A DNA stretch of 64,000 bases from Bacillota bacterium. Lineage in GTDB: Bacteria; Bacillota_I; Bacilli_A; ML615J-28; CAG-698. Below the pieces are notes generated by a model, which saw only the letters and a list, made by a program, of their open reading frames with translations, was not told where the DNA came from and ran no database searches. Positions 10,598 through 21,500 of this stretch are shown one piece after another. The translations under genes were made by a program, and so were the position numbers. The stretch's first letter is position 1. Each line of letters begins with the position of its first letter. Location: contig JAEEHM010000093.1 of assembly GCA_016280895.1 (NCBI GenBank), positions 38,750-102,749 of the forward strand, in the 5' to 3' direction.

Positions 10598-11140
10598 ATG
10601 ATAAAAATGATTATTTTACCATTTAAAGTATTAAAAAAACATTGTATTGTACACCTCTTGTGGTTTCTATTTGTGCCAGTAATATCATCAATTGGTTTAA
10701 TATTTAATTTAATGAATTCAAATATGCCACAAGTAGTAGAAGATATTGGGATAGGATATTTTTATATTATTTCAATAGCATTAATTTGCTCAAGCATTTA
10801 TGATATTGCAGTGTGTTTTTATGAATTTGTGATTGAAAAACGTAAAGATACATTTATGGTATTTAAATTATGGTCTTTTTTTGTACTACTAGTTCTTATT
10901 ATTCCAACTATTCTATTTCAAACTACTAAGATAGGAGATTTATGGCCTATACAATTCGTTTTATTTGTTATAGTATGTTTTATATCTTTCTATGTAAGGT
11001 TAGTATTTAAAATGGATACATATTTAAATGAAGATGGTGACTATCTGCTTAAAGAAAATGAAGATATTGAGAAACTAAAAAAGAATCTAAGAAAGGGAAA
11101 CAATCCATCGGCTCCTGATGGAACAAATATAAAAGTATGA
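10598..11140 (+). CDS. 4-TM membrane protein of unknown function, coupled to the DGQHR gene
   Basis: 180 aa with about four hydrophobic segments and a charged C-tail; stop overlaps the next start (ATGA). Confidence 0.7.
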   Translation: MIKMIILPFKVLKKHCIVHLLWFLFVPVISSIGLIFNLMNSNMPQVVEDIGIGYFYIISIALICSSIYDIAVCFYEFVIEKRKDTFMVFKLWSFFVLLVLIIPTILFQTTKIGDLWPIQFVLFVIVCFISFYVRLVFKMDTYLNEDGDYLLKENEDIEKLKKNLRKGNNPSAPDGTNIKV

Positions 11141-12216
11141 AAAAAATATATTTGATTAAAATTAGTCAGCCCATTGGAACTTTTTATTGTGGCAAGATTT
11201 TCAGTGATGATTTAAAAATTATAGCCTCTCCTCAGAAGAGAGATAATACTGGCGGAATTCAAAGACGTTTAAGAGCTGAGAGGATAAAAGATATTTCTCA
11301 GTATTGCGAAGATCCAGATGCAACATTTCCCACTCCAATTATTATTGCAATAGACGAAAGCAATAATCTTAAAAAGTTGGAGAATGATATTTTTGAATAT
11401 GATTTAGATATGAATGAAAAAATTCATGCCGAAATTCTCGATGGCCAACATAGATTGTACGGAATAATTGATTCTAAAAAGAATATAGAGTTGCCAATAG
11501 TAATTATGTTTAATTTAACTGAAGAAGAAAAAGCATATATTTTTTCAACAATTAATAGTAATCAACAAAAAGTTGATAAATCACTGATATATGATTTGTT
11601 TGAGTTAAGTAGAACAAGAAGCCCATATAAAACTTGTCATGAATTAGCAAGACTCTTTAATTCAAATAACAGCTCTCCATTTTATGGTAGATTAAAAATG
11701 TTGGAAACTAGGGAGTCAGAAAATGAAACATTATCACAAGGGACATTTGTTAGATATGTTTTAAATTTGGTTACTGATAATCCACAAAAAGATTATATAG
11801 ATTTGAAAAGTGGGAAAAGAATAAAATATGAAAACGCAAGTTGTCCTTTGAGATACTATTTTTTGAATAACCAAGACGAGGTAATCTACCTTATTTTATC
11901 AAATTGTTTCAGCGCCGCCAAAAATGTGTTTAGAGAAGAATGGGATAACCCAAAAAGATATATTTTGACTAAAACAACAGGTTTTGGAGGAATTGTCAAG
12001 TTTTTAAAGAGCGCTTTACCTATGATATTTAAAGGGTCGAAAGATTTGACCATTGCAGCATTTGAAAAAATCTTTAAAAATGTTAAAAATGATTTTTCTA
12101 TTCAACATATAGTTTTAACTTCTTCCTTTTTTCCACCTGGTGAAATGGGCGAAAAAAAGCTGGCTGAATATATAAATAATGCTTTTATCAAATTATTGGA
12201 ACACAATGAAATCTAA
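11137..12216 (+). CDS. DGQHR-domain protein (DndB-related family)
   Basis: 359 aa; '[13 protein letters not shown]' followed by '[20 protein letters not shown]'. Its last codons lie in the ugd 3' remnant. Confidence 0.8.
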   Translation: MKKIYLIKISQPIGTFYCGKIFSDDLKIIASPQKRDNTGGIQRRLRAERIKDISQYCEDPDATFPTPIIIAIDESNNLKKLENDIFEYDLDMNEKIHAEILDGQHRLYGIIDSKKNIELPIVIMFNLTEEEKAYIFSTINSNQQKVDKSLIYDLFELSRTRSPYKTCHELARLFNSNNSSPFYGRLKMLETRESENETLSQGTFVRYVLNLVTDNPQKDYIDLKSGKRIKYENASCPLRYYFLNNQDEVIYLILSNCFSAAKNVFREEWDNPKRYILTKTTGFGGIVKFLKSALPMIFKGSKDLTIAAFEKIFKNVKNDFSIQHIVLTSSFFPPGEMGEKKLAEYINNAFIKLLEHNEI

Positions 12217-12460
12217 TAGTGATAACTTTAGAGCATCTTCAATACAAGGAGTAATGAAGAGAGTAAAAGCTAAAGGAGTAAAGGTAATAATATATGAACC
12301 AACACTAGAAGATGGAAGTGAATTCTTTGGATCTGTTGTTGTAAATGATTTAAATAAGTTTAAATCATTATGTGATTGTATTATAGCTAATAGATATGAT
12401 TCTTGTTTAGATGATGTAGAAGATAAAGTTTATACAAGAGATTTATTTAGAAGAGATTAA
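12203..12460 (+). pseudogene. 3' remnant of UDP-glucose 6-dehydrogenase (ugd), copy 1
   Basis: [49 protein letters not shown]... is the Ugd C-terminal domain; no 5' part present; near-identical to 15517-15770. Confidence 0.85.
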
Positions 12461-12464
12461 CTAA

Positions 12465-12488
12465 ACTGGACTTGATAGTCCAGTTTTA
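12465..12488 (+). terminator. rho-independent terminator after ugd remnant
   Basis: AACTGGAC-TTGATA-GTCCAGTT followed by a T-rich tract. Confidence 0.7.
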
Positions 12489-12601
12489 ATTACTAAAATA
12501 ACACTCTACTCTTTGACATTATTGGACAATTATTATATAATATAGTTAATAGAAATATAATATATTTATTCAAATATTAAATATTACTTTGGAGCATAAA
12601 T

Positions 12602-13690
12602 ATGGATTATGATTTATTAGTTGTAGGAAACGGGTTTGATTTGGGATCTAATTTTAAGACAAGTTATAAAGATTTTTTAATATATGAGGGACAAAAAGGT
12701 ATTACTAATCCTTTGATTTCATTTTTGTCTAGCGCTTATAATAAGAATTATTTTGTTAATGAAGATTGGAACGGCTTTGAAAAACTAATTTGTCAATATC
12801 TTCAATTTATAGCGTATTGTTTTAGTGAAAACGAAAATATAGAAACGTGGTTTTCAGAAGCTGAACCAGATGGATTTGGCTCGTATGGTCATAGATTTTA
12901 CTACTGGAAAATTAAAGATATTAGAAAGATACCTAGTAATATTTTTTTAATAATTAATCTACAAAATCCGCTAGATAGACTTATGTGGATATCTACGGAA
13001 TCAAATTTTATATCCAGCTTTGCTGGTGCAGATTCGTACTCTTCTTTGAAAGAATTATATTTTAGAGTACGTATTTGTGCTAATAAAGTTAATGCTACAA
13101 AAGAATATGCTATGAATTATATATTAGACGAATTTAATGCAGAATTACTTCGTTTAGAAGAAGAATTACAAAATTATATTAAGATTTCTACTGATCAAAT
13201 TAAAGCACCAGCATTAATTGCTAATCACAAACCTCATAGAATTGTTTCATTTAATTATAGTGAAACAGCACAAAAGTATTATGGCCTTGATGAAGAGCAT
13301 ATTGCATATATTCATGGAAAGGTATCGACAAATGTCGTCATAGGTGTAGAACCATCAATGATACAAAATCAAACATTTGATGAGGAATCTAATTTTATTA
13401 GGTTTTTTAAACGCTTTAGACGCATTTATAAAAACTGTAATAGTGATTACAATAATAAAATAATAAATCAACTGCCTAATAATTCTATAATTGCAGTCTT
13501 TGGGCACTCCCTTGATTTATCTGATAAGTCAATTTTAAAACCGCTATTTGAAAAACGATATAAACAATATGACATATATTGTTATGGAAATAAAGAGGTT
13601 TACGAATTGAAATTATCAAAATTGATAGGACTTGATTTATTAGATGAATTATATAATGATAATAAGATAAATTTTATTGAAGTTAATTAG
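12602..13690 (+). CDS. AbiH-family abortive-infection-like protein
   Basis: 362 aa; N-terminal 'LLVVGNGFDLGSNFKTSYKDFL', 'SFNYSETAQKYYG...IHGKV', 'FGHSLDLSDKSIL'. Confidence 0.85.
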   Translation: MDYDLLVVGNGFDLGSNFKTSYKDFLIYEGQKGITNPLISFLSSAYNKNYFVNEDWNGFEKLICQYLQFIAYCFSENENIETWFSEAEPDGFGSYGHRFYYWKIKDIRKIPSNIFLIINLQNPLDRLMWISTESNFISSFAGADSYSSLKELYFRVRICANKVNATKEYAMNYILDEFNAELLRLEEELQNYIKISTDQIKAPALIANHKPHRIVSFNYSETAQKYYGLDEEHIAYIHGKVSTNVVIGVEPSMIQNQTFDEESNFIRFFKRFRRIYKNCNSDYNNKIINQLPNNSIIAVFGHSLDLSDKSILKPLFEKRYKQYDIYCYGNKEVYELKLSKLIGLDLLDELYNDNKINFIEVN

Positions 13691-13715
13691 TATTATTTCT
13701 ATATATAAATTGAAA

Positions 13716-14063
13716 TTAATATCATAGAACCAATTGAAGTATTTGATTGTCATAACTTTGAAGCAAGATCTTATTTAATATTAACTGATAGTGGTGGAAT
13801 ACAAGAAGAAGCACCAGCATATGGTGTACCAGTATTAGTAATGAGAGATACTACTGAAAGACATGAAGGAGTACAAGCAGGTACATTAAAAACTAGTAGG
13901 AACATCTGAAGAAGTAATATATAATGAATTTACTAAACTTCTTAATAATAAAGAAGAATATGCTAAAATGGCAAAAGCAGTAAATCCATATGGAGATGGA
14001 CATGCTTGTGAAAGAATTGCTGATATTCTAGAAGGAAAAGAATATCAGGAGTGGAAGAATTAA
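13716..14063 (+). pseudogene. 3' remnant of UDP-GlcNAc 2-epimerase (wecB-type), frameshifted
   Basis: IIEPIEVFDCHNFEARSYLILTDSGGIQEEAPAYGVPVLVMRDTTERHEGVQAGTLK then +1 nt frameshift, then VGTSEEVIYNEFTKLLNNKEEYAKMAKAVNPYGDGHACERIADILEGKEYQEWKN*; parallels the end of the intact gene at 28190-28526. Confidence 0.85.
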
Positions 14064-14123
14064 ACTTAAGCATTTCACATAGAGATGCCAATTATACTAA
14101 AAATGAATGGAGGGAATTGATAA

Positions 14124-14315
14124 ATGACATTTTATGAAATTATTTCAGTTGTTTTAGCTAGTATTAGTTCTTTGGTCGCGATTTTATCTTTTATTTTTAG
14201 TTTTAAAACTAAAAAGAAATATGATAGTTTCATGAAGTCACAGTTGAAAATTGATAAGAACGCTGGTGTTGCTGTAGGTGTTAATAATGGTGAAGTCAAT
14301 GTCAAACAAAAGTGA
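14124..14315 (+). CDS. small single-TM protein with C-terminal NNG motif
   Basis: 63 aa; hydrophobic N-terminus, then 'NAGVAVGVNNGEVNVKQK'; overlaps the next gene by 17 nt. Confidence 0.65.
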   Translation: MTFYEIISVVLASISSLVAILSFIFSFKTKKKYDSFMKSQLKIDKNAGVAVGVNNGEVNVKQK

Positions 14316-15366
14316 TATTTCTACTAACAACGGCACAGCTGTTGGAGTCAATAATGGTGAGATTAACATACAAAATGGTCTAACTTTAGAAGGATTAAGA
14401 CCTTATATTGAAGAAGTTGTTTGTTCTGAGATTGAAAAATACAAGAATAAAGCCCTTGAAACAGCAAGATTACGTGATGGCGAGTTCGTAGTTTCAGTAT
14501 TTGACAAGTTAAACAAATTGGAAACTAAGATTGAAAAAGTCCAAGAAGCCTTATCATCTCCATCAATGCAGTTTGATTTATTAGAAGCAGAAAGGGGATA
14601 TATTAAAACAGGAAGCCAGTCTTTGCTGAATATTTTGGGAGAATTAATTGCAGAAAGAGTTAATTGTAATGAGGCGACTATTAAACAAATAGTACTTAGT
14701 GAAGCAATTAAGACAGCTCCTATTCTCTTGGATAAGCAACTTGATATTTTGGCGTTGAGGTTTATTATTTCAAGAACGAGCCTTCCTGGAACTAGAACAT
14801 TAAAACAATTGATTTCTTTTCTTAAAGAAGATGTGTTACCTTTTTGTTCTAGAGTAAATAAAATAGATAGAGTAGATTTTGAACATCTTGATTATACTAG
14901 GTGTTCAATAAAGAGCGTTATGTCTACTTCGCTATACACTATTTTGTGGCACAACTATACTTCTGCTTTTTATGTGCCATTTTCTTCTGATTTATTAAAG
15001 ATGGAACTTATTAATGGCAAGAACTTATATGAGTGGTATCCTGAAGTGTTTATTAACGATGGAATAAACACATTAACATTTAGAAAGAATAATTATTCGG
15101 AGTTTTCAAATCAATTAAATGAAAGGAAGGATATACCTGAATCTGTTAAAAATAAAATGATTACATTTTATAAAACCCATTGCATCGAGGAAAAGAAAGC
15201 ATTTGATTATCTATTGAAAAATGCACCTGAATTGGAGCCGATAAATGAAATGTGGGATAAAGGAGTTTCATCGATTGTTTTAAGTTCAATTGGACTAGCT
15301 ATAGGAGCCATTCATATTAAAAATAATGTAAATTCATATATTGATTTAGACATTTGGATTCATTAA
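14299..15366 (+). CDS. uncharacterised protein resembling LPO_1073/Vpar_1526-type family, N-terminal NNG motif
   Basis: Start re-assigned to ATG 14299; 'NNGTAVGVNNGEINIQNGLTLEGLRPYIEEVV...'. Family name from memory of similar proteins. Confidence 0.6.
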   Translation: MSNKSDISTNNGTAVGVNNGEINIQNGLTLEGLRPYIEEVVCSEIEKYKNKALETARLRDGEFVVSVFDKLNKLETKIEKVQEALSSPSMQFDLLEAERGYIKTGSQSLLNILGELIAERVNCNEATIKQIVLSEAIKTAPILLDKQLDILALRFIISRTSLPGTRTLKQLISFLKEDVLPFCSRVNKIDRVDFEHLDYTRCSIKSVMSTSLYTILWHNYTSAFYVPFSSDLLKMELINGKNLYEWYPEVFINDGINTLTFRKNNYSEFSNQLNERKDIPESVKNKMITFYKTHCIEEKKAFDYLLKNAPELEPINEMWDKGVSSIVLSSIGLAIGAIHIKNNVNSYIDLDIWIH

Positions 15367-15399
15367 TAATAAAAATTCGCCAAGTATTGATAAGAGTAT

Positions 15400-15771
15400 A
15401 TGATAATTGTTGAATTTAATAGAAATAGAAAAGATCATATAGCAGATGCAGTACTTGCAAAAGCCGGATTTACTGAAAAGAATGCTAATAAGATAACAAT
15501 AGGATTATTTAGATTAACAATGAAATCTAATAGTGATAACTTTAGAGCATCTTCAATACAAGGAGTAATGAAGAGAGTAAAAGCTAAAGGAGTAAAGGTA
15601 ATAATATATGAACCAATGCTAGAAGATGGAAGTGAATTCTTTGGATCTGTTGTTGTAAATGATTTAAATAAGTTTAAAAAAGAATGTAATTGTATTATAG
15701 CTAATAGATATGATTCTTGCTTAGATGATGCCGAAGATGAAGCTTTCACAAGATTTTTTAAAAGAAAATAA
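15400..15771 (+). pseudogene. 3' remnant of UDP-glucose 6-dehydrogenase (ugd), copy 2 (longer)
   Basis: [16 protein letters not shown]...[44 protein letters not shown]...; only the C-terminal ~120 aa of Ugd. Confidence 0.85.
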
Positions 15772-16038
15772 GTAAATTGGATTTAAAAAACAAGTTTTAA
15801 TTTTAGTAGCATGATTTGTAAGATGATTGAATCAAGACAATAAGTATTAAATAATAAAAAAAAGTAAAAACTAATTAGAATTGCATTTAATGAAATTGTA
15901 ATAACAAGATGTAGGAAAGCTTAATATAAATAACCAGAACAAAGCTAGAAATTGAGTATCTAATCAAAAAAAATCTAGGCTATTGTTTGTAAAAGGTAAT
16001 TTCATATAGCACTGCAGCGTAATATAGAAAGAGGGAAA

Positions 16039-18123
16039 ATGGACACATTTAAATTTGATGAATACAAATATGAAAATGATTACGAATTAATTGAAGTAAT
16101 AAATGAAAATGTATGTATAAATAAGATAGAAAAATTTTTTAAAAATAATATTGAAAATTTTGAGTTTGAAACGATATTATCTATTATTATTTGCAAAAGC
16201 GAAGGCTTTTCATTTTTAAAATCAAAAGGAGTGTTTAGAGTTTTTGATAATATTAATAATTCTTTACATGTATTTGATTTATTAGAAAGACTGTTAAAAT
16301 TGAAAAGTAGGATTAATATCGATGAGATATATATAGAAATGAAACTTGAATTCAAAAAAATCGTAGAACCAATTAAAAGAAAAATAGATAAGTATACGAA
16401 TATTGCACTGCATTACAAAGAATTTGCAATACTTGATATTATGTCAATTTGTGCAAAAAAACAGGACTTGATTAGCAATAATTTAAAATCTAAAATTAAA
16501 AATATCAATTTCGATTCTAAAGAAATAAGTTTTGTAGATTATTGTAATGGCGCATCTATATTTATAAGTCTTTTATGTGAACAATCAAATATGTTCAAAA
16601 GTAATACTAAGCACTTATATGCTGATAGAGATTTTAATATTGAAAAAAGTCTCATTTTTTTTAATAAGTTATATAAATTAAGAGAATATGAAATTTATAT
16701 TGACTGCTTTGGATTCAAGGTGTGTAAAAATAATAATACATTTACCTTATCTTCACCAAATAAGGATTTGATGAAATGTATAAGTTGTTGTACAATTTTA
16801 TCTTTTTTTGAAAGAATGAACTCAGCTTACTATACAAGAGATTTTTCAGGTATTAGCTTTTCTGAATTTGTTAATAAAGATAAAGAGTATAAACTAGATA
16901 AAATCATAAAAACTGAATATAAGGATAACTTCAATTATAAAAGATATGTATTTTCTATAACTAATTTATTTGGAAAATTGTTTAAAGAAAACTTTTTATT
17001 TAAGGAGGAAATGACTATTCTTGATGCACTGGCACGTGAATTTGTTGTTCCAGAAGTAAAATTGCTTAATATGAAATTTAGAAATAATTTGAATATTTGG
17101 GATGTTTTCAAATTTAAAAGAATTTTTGATTTGTGGAACGAAAAAATAAAAAGATTAGAATTTTCTGATAATTCTATTTATTTCAATACAGTTTCTCAAA
17201 GGCTAAAACGCTCTGATTTTAATCTTTTATTCAAATATCTATATGACAATGAAGAGAAAATAACTGATATGATTGAAATGATGAACTTTAACGCAGCAAA
17301 TTCTATAAAGGATATTTTGTATAGCCCTTTTGTAGTTTTAGATGATTTTGTATATTTTTCTCCGATTTTAGTTTCACAATCTAATATTCCAGGAAACTGT
17401 ATTTCCGTAGCTAAGTATAAATCTTTGAATGATGAAAACTATAGGATTATAAATAATAGAAATGAATATGTTGAAGAATTATTAAGAAAAGTTTGCGAGC
17501 AAACTAATATTAAATGTAGAGTTGGGGAAATGGATTTTTCGTATAGAGGTATAAAAAGTGATATTGATGTTTTACTATATAATGATGACTATATGATAAT
17601 TGTTGAATGTAAGTCACCAACAGCTTCTACAAATGCATTTGAATTAAGAAAAATTTATTCATATTTAGAGAAGGGCGCTAAGCAACTTGATTTATCTCTT
17701 AAGGCGATGCAGGATGATGACTTTTATAAAAATAAAATGCATGAGTGGAACATACCTATTAGAAAAAGGAAAATATATTCATTGATTTGTAATGCGCAAC
17801 GAGAGTTTAATGGTATTTTTATAAACAATCATCCCGTTAGATCTGTTAAGGAAATGTGTAATTATCTACTTGATGGAACAATAATAGTTTCAAATAATGA
17901 ATATGTTGTTAGAACAAATGATGATGTTTTTGAATCGCTTATAGAATATATTGGAAATAATAGTTTTATTTTTAAGGTGCTTGATTCATTGACTGAGTAT
18001 AAAGAAATGTTTCATATTGAAAATAAGAAATTTGAAATGGAGAACTTTGCATTAGATGCTCGAAATTTGGATTCAATTTTATCAAGAGAGTATGAAAAAC
18101 TAGAACAATCAAAAATTAAATAG
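16039..18123 (+). CDS. large protein with C-terminal PD-(D/E)XK nuclease-like domain
   Basis: 694 aa; 'GIKSDIDVLLYNDDYMIIVECKSPT' matches D-X(n)-ExK with hydrophobic strands. Confidence 0.65.
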   Translation: MDTFKFDEYKYENDYELIEVINENVCINKIEKFFKNNIENFEFETILSIIICKSEGFSFLKSKGVFRVFDNINNSLHVFDLLERLLKLKSRINIDEIYIEMKLEFKKIVEPIKRKIDKYTNIALHYKEFAILDIMSICAKKQDLISNNLKSKIKNINFDSKEISFVDYCNGASIFISLLCEQSNMFKSNTKHLYADRDFNIEKSLIFFNKLYKLREYEIYIDCFGFKVCKNNNTFTLSSPNKDLMKCISCCTILSFFERMNSAYYTRDFSGISFSEFVNKDKEYKLDKIIKTEYKDNFNYKRYVFSITNLFGKLFKENFLFKEEMTILDALAREFVVPEVKLLNMKFRNNLNIWDVFKFKRIFDLWNEKIKRLEFSDNSIYFNTVSQRLKRSDFNLLFKYLYDNEEKITDMIEMMNFNAANSIKDILYSPFVVLDDFVYFSPILVSQSNIPGNCISVAKYKSLNDENYRIINNRNEYVEELLRKVCEQTNIKCRVGEMDFSYRGIKSDIDVLLYNDDYMIIVECKSPTASTNAFELRKIYSYLEKGAKQLDLSLKAMQDDDFYKNKMHEWNIPIRKRKIYSLICNAQREFNGIFINNHPVRSVKEMCNYLLDGTIIVSNNEYVVRTNDDVFESLIEYIGNNSFIFKVLDSLTEYKEMFHIENKKFEMENFALDARNLDSILSREYEKLEQSKIK

Positions 18124-18265
18124 TTATGATTCTTTTATTGTTATTTATCACATCACTCACAAAAATATGAATTTTATGCGAGCCTTTATCATTTTTAGCA
18201 AAAGATAAATCTTTATTTATATTAATAGATTTTAAGTTTAAGATATTAATTAATTCATCAGTCAT
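18116..18265 (-). CDS. candidate 49-aa small protein
   Basis: Minus-strand ATG at 18265 with GGAGGTAAAATG ribosome-binding context; MTDELINILNLKSININKDLSFAKNDKGSHKIHIFVSDVINNNKRIITI. Confidence 0.45.
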   Translation of the reverse strand: MTDELINILNLKSININKDLSFAKNDKGSHKIHIFVSDVINNNKRIITI

Positions 18266-18373
18266 TTTACCTCCTTCAATGTTTCTACAAAAATATAATA
18301 TCAAAAAAGGTAGATTTATTCAATATGAATCCACCACTTATTTGAAAGGTATAGTCTTAACACCACTTATTTT

Positions 18374-18444
18374 ATGTTAAATGTCAATATTATTTTAACC
18401 AAAAAAGAGAATATTTATTTAACCAATGGGGGACAGGGGAAATG
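18374..18444 (+). repeat. 71-bp direct repeat, copy A (IS21-like end remnant)
   Basis: ATGTTAAATGTCAATATTATTTTAACCAAAAAAGAGAATATTTATTTAACCAATGGGGGACAGGGGAAATG; 3 mismatches to 24108-24178. Confidence 0.85.
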
Positions 18445-18591
18445 CTTTAGATTGGTTATATTTTTTATAAATTAAAAGTTGACAATATTTTACTGTTGTG
18501 TATAATATATAGTGGGCTTGTAATAATAATAATAATAACATTATTTAATTACTAGCTAAAAAAGAATATTTTATAAAAAGAAGGAGGAAAT

Positions 18592-21500
18592 ATGAACGAA
18601 ATAGGTTCGATTTGGAGAAGGTGGGATTTTCATGTACATACGCCATACTCTCTATTAAATAATGAATTTGGTGATTGCGATGATGAGGAAATTTGGGATA
18701 AATATGTTCACACATTATATGTGAAAGCAATTTCACTTTCAATAGGTGCTATATTTTTGACAGATTATTTTATTATAGAAGGTTATGAGAAAGTAGTTTC
18801 CATTATAAAAAATCAAGAAAGAATGAAAAAAATTTTTGCGAATGAAATTAAAAAGGATTCTAATTTTTTAACAAAAGTAAATAAAATAGCAATTTTTCCT
18901 AATATAGAATTTAGAACGAGTGATACAATTAATCAAAATAAAGTACAAGTGCACGTCTTGTTTTCTAACGAATTAGCATCTAATACGATAAAAAAATATT
19001 TTTTGAAAATGTTATATTGCGATTTATCTGGAAATAAATGGTATTGTGATTTAGATGACTTAAAAAAACTTGGTGAATATTGTGATGAACGTGGAATTGG
19101 CAATTTGGTTGGGCACAATCGTTTAAAACTTGGAATGAATAATTTTTCAGTTAAAATTGATGATGTCAAAAAATATTTAGAAGATAAAAGATTTGAAGGA
19201 AAATACATTATTGTTAGTGTCGTAGAAGACTTGGATACACTTAATTGGCAAAATCAATCTGGTAGCTTGAGAGTAAAATATCGACAATTAAGTCAAGCGG
19301 TTTTTACCTCAAATGATAATAATATAAAATGGTTTAAATCTGAAGAATGCGAAAAAACCATAGGTAAAACTTTGCCTTGTATAACTGGCTCTGATTGTCA
19401 TAATTTTGAAGATATGTTTGAATCAAATAATTTGAAGTATTGTTGGGTTAAATCTGACACAACTTTTAGAGGACTAAAAGATTCTTTAAAGAATTCGGAA
19501 GAAAGAATTTATATTGGTGAAAAACCAATTGATATTGCTTTACAAGAAAAAAGAAAATCATATACGATAAAATCTATAGACATATATACTGACAGTTTAG
19601 AATCACAAAAACATTGGATAAATGGACACCTTGATTTTAATCCAGGAATGATATCAATAATTGGAAATAAAGGAAGTGGTAAAAGCGCTATTTCTGATAT
19701 TATATCTTATCTTGGTAACACTTCAAAAGAGTCATATTTTTCTTTTTTGAGACGCGATAGATTTTTTGACAAAACTAATAAATACGCAAATAATTACAAA
19801 GGATATTTAACGTTTTATGATGGTGCTAAAACTGAGGAAAAAATAATAAAAGAGAATGGCTACGATTCAGAAAAAATTGAACGAGTCATGTATTTACCAC
19901 AAAGATATATAGAAAATACCTGTAATGACATTAATAGAACCTATTTCAAGAATGAAATCGAAGGTTTAATCTTTTCATATATCGATGATCTAGATAAAAA
20001 TGGCTGTAAGAATCTAACAGAATTAATTAATAAGAAATTTTCAACAATCAATATTGAAATAGAGACTTTAAAAGTTAAAATTAATGACATAAATAAGGAT
20101 ATTGTAGAAAAAGAAAGAAAGTTAACATTAGAATTTAGAAACCACTTAAGTTTGAATAAGCAAGAAATTTTGCAAAAAATTGAAAATCATAAAAGATCTA
20201 AGCCTGAACAAATAGAAAAACCATTATTAGATGACAATAACAAGTATTTGATTTTATACTCAAGGTGTAGCCAGTTGAAAAAAACTGTTCTTGAAGATCA
20301 TAATATGGAGTATACAAAATACGAAAAAATAACTGATGAACTCAATTCTATAGATTATATTATTAATATCGAAAATGAAGTAAAAAAACGAATTATTGAA
20401 TTAAACAATTTGTATAAAAACCATAATGATCAATACAATTTGGACATTAATTGTGAAGTATCATTAGTAAAGAATGAAGAAAAAGAATTTAATGAGTATT
20501 ATAAGAGATTAAACGATGATCAAGCTAAATTAAGGGAAAAATTGGTAAAAATTGACAATGAAAGTTCTATTTATGATATTGACAACACAAAGTATGAAGA
20601 AATTGAAAATAAAATAAAACTGATTTCTAATTACTTTGCGAAAGAAGCTGCCATAGACGAAATATTTGAAGAACTATCAAAAAAAATATCTACGCAGCAA
20701 GCTCAATACCAAGCAAATCAAGAAGAAATTAAAAAATGGGATTTAATTGATTATGGTCTTAAAAACGGAAATAGTATAATTCCATATGAGAACTCTCTAA
20801 AAGGAATACAAACCCAAATCGATTATGTAAATAATGAATTACCAAATGAAATAAACAAGCTTAAAAATAAGCAAATTGAATTAATAAATGAACTTTATGA
20901 AAAACTTGTTTTGAAAAGAAATTCATTAAGAGAATTGTACGAGGCTGTTCAAAACAAAGTAAATAGTGTACTGGAAGATGGACTTGATAAAATGACATTT
21001 GATTCAGTAATTGCATTTGATTCTGCCCTTATAAAAAAGATTGATATGATGGTTAACCATCGAGTGTCTTCGAAGTATTCTGATTTATCATATTTAGAGA
21101 ATATAGTTCCTAAAATTGATTTTAATGACAAACAATCAACGATTTCATTTATAAAAGAACAATTTGGTAATTTATGCAACGATCTTAACTGCTTTTATAA
21201 AAATATGTTAAAGGATAATAATCAGGTTGATTTTTATAATCTATTATCTAAATTGGATTATTTAAGTGTTCAATATGATTTAAAGATGAATAATAAGGCC
21301 TTGGATCAATTATCGCCTGGCGAAAAAGGAATAGTCTTATTAATCTTTTACCTTGCATTGGATAAGGGAAATAAAACGTTAATTATTGATCAACCAGAAG
21401 ATAATTTAGACAATCAGTCTATTTTTGAGAGATTAACAAAATTAATAGTGATGGCAAAGAAAAACAGGCAAATAATCGTGGTGACACATAATCCAAATAT

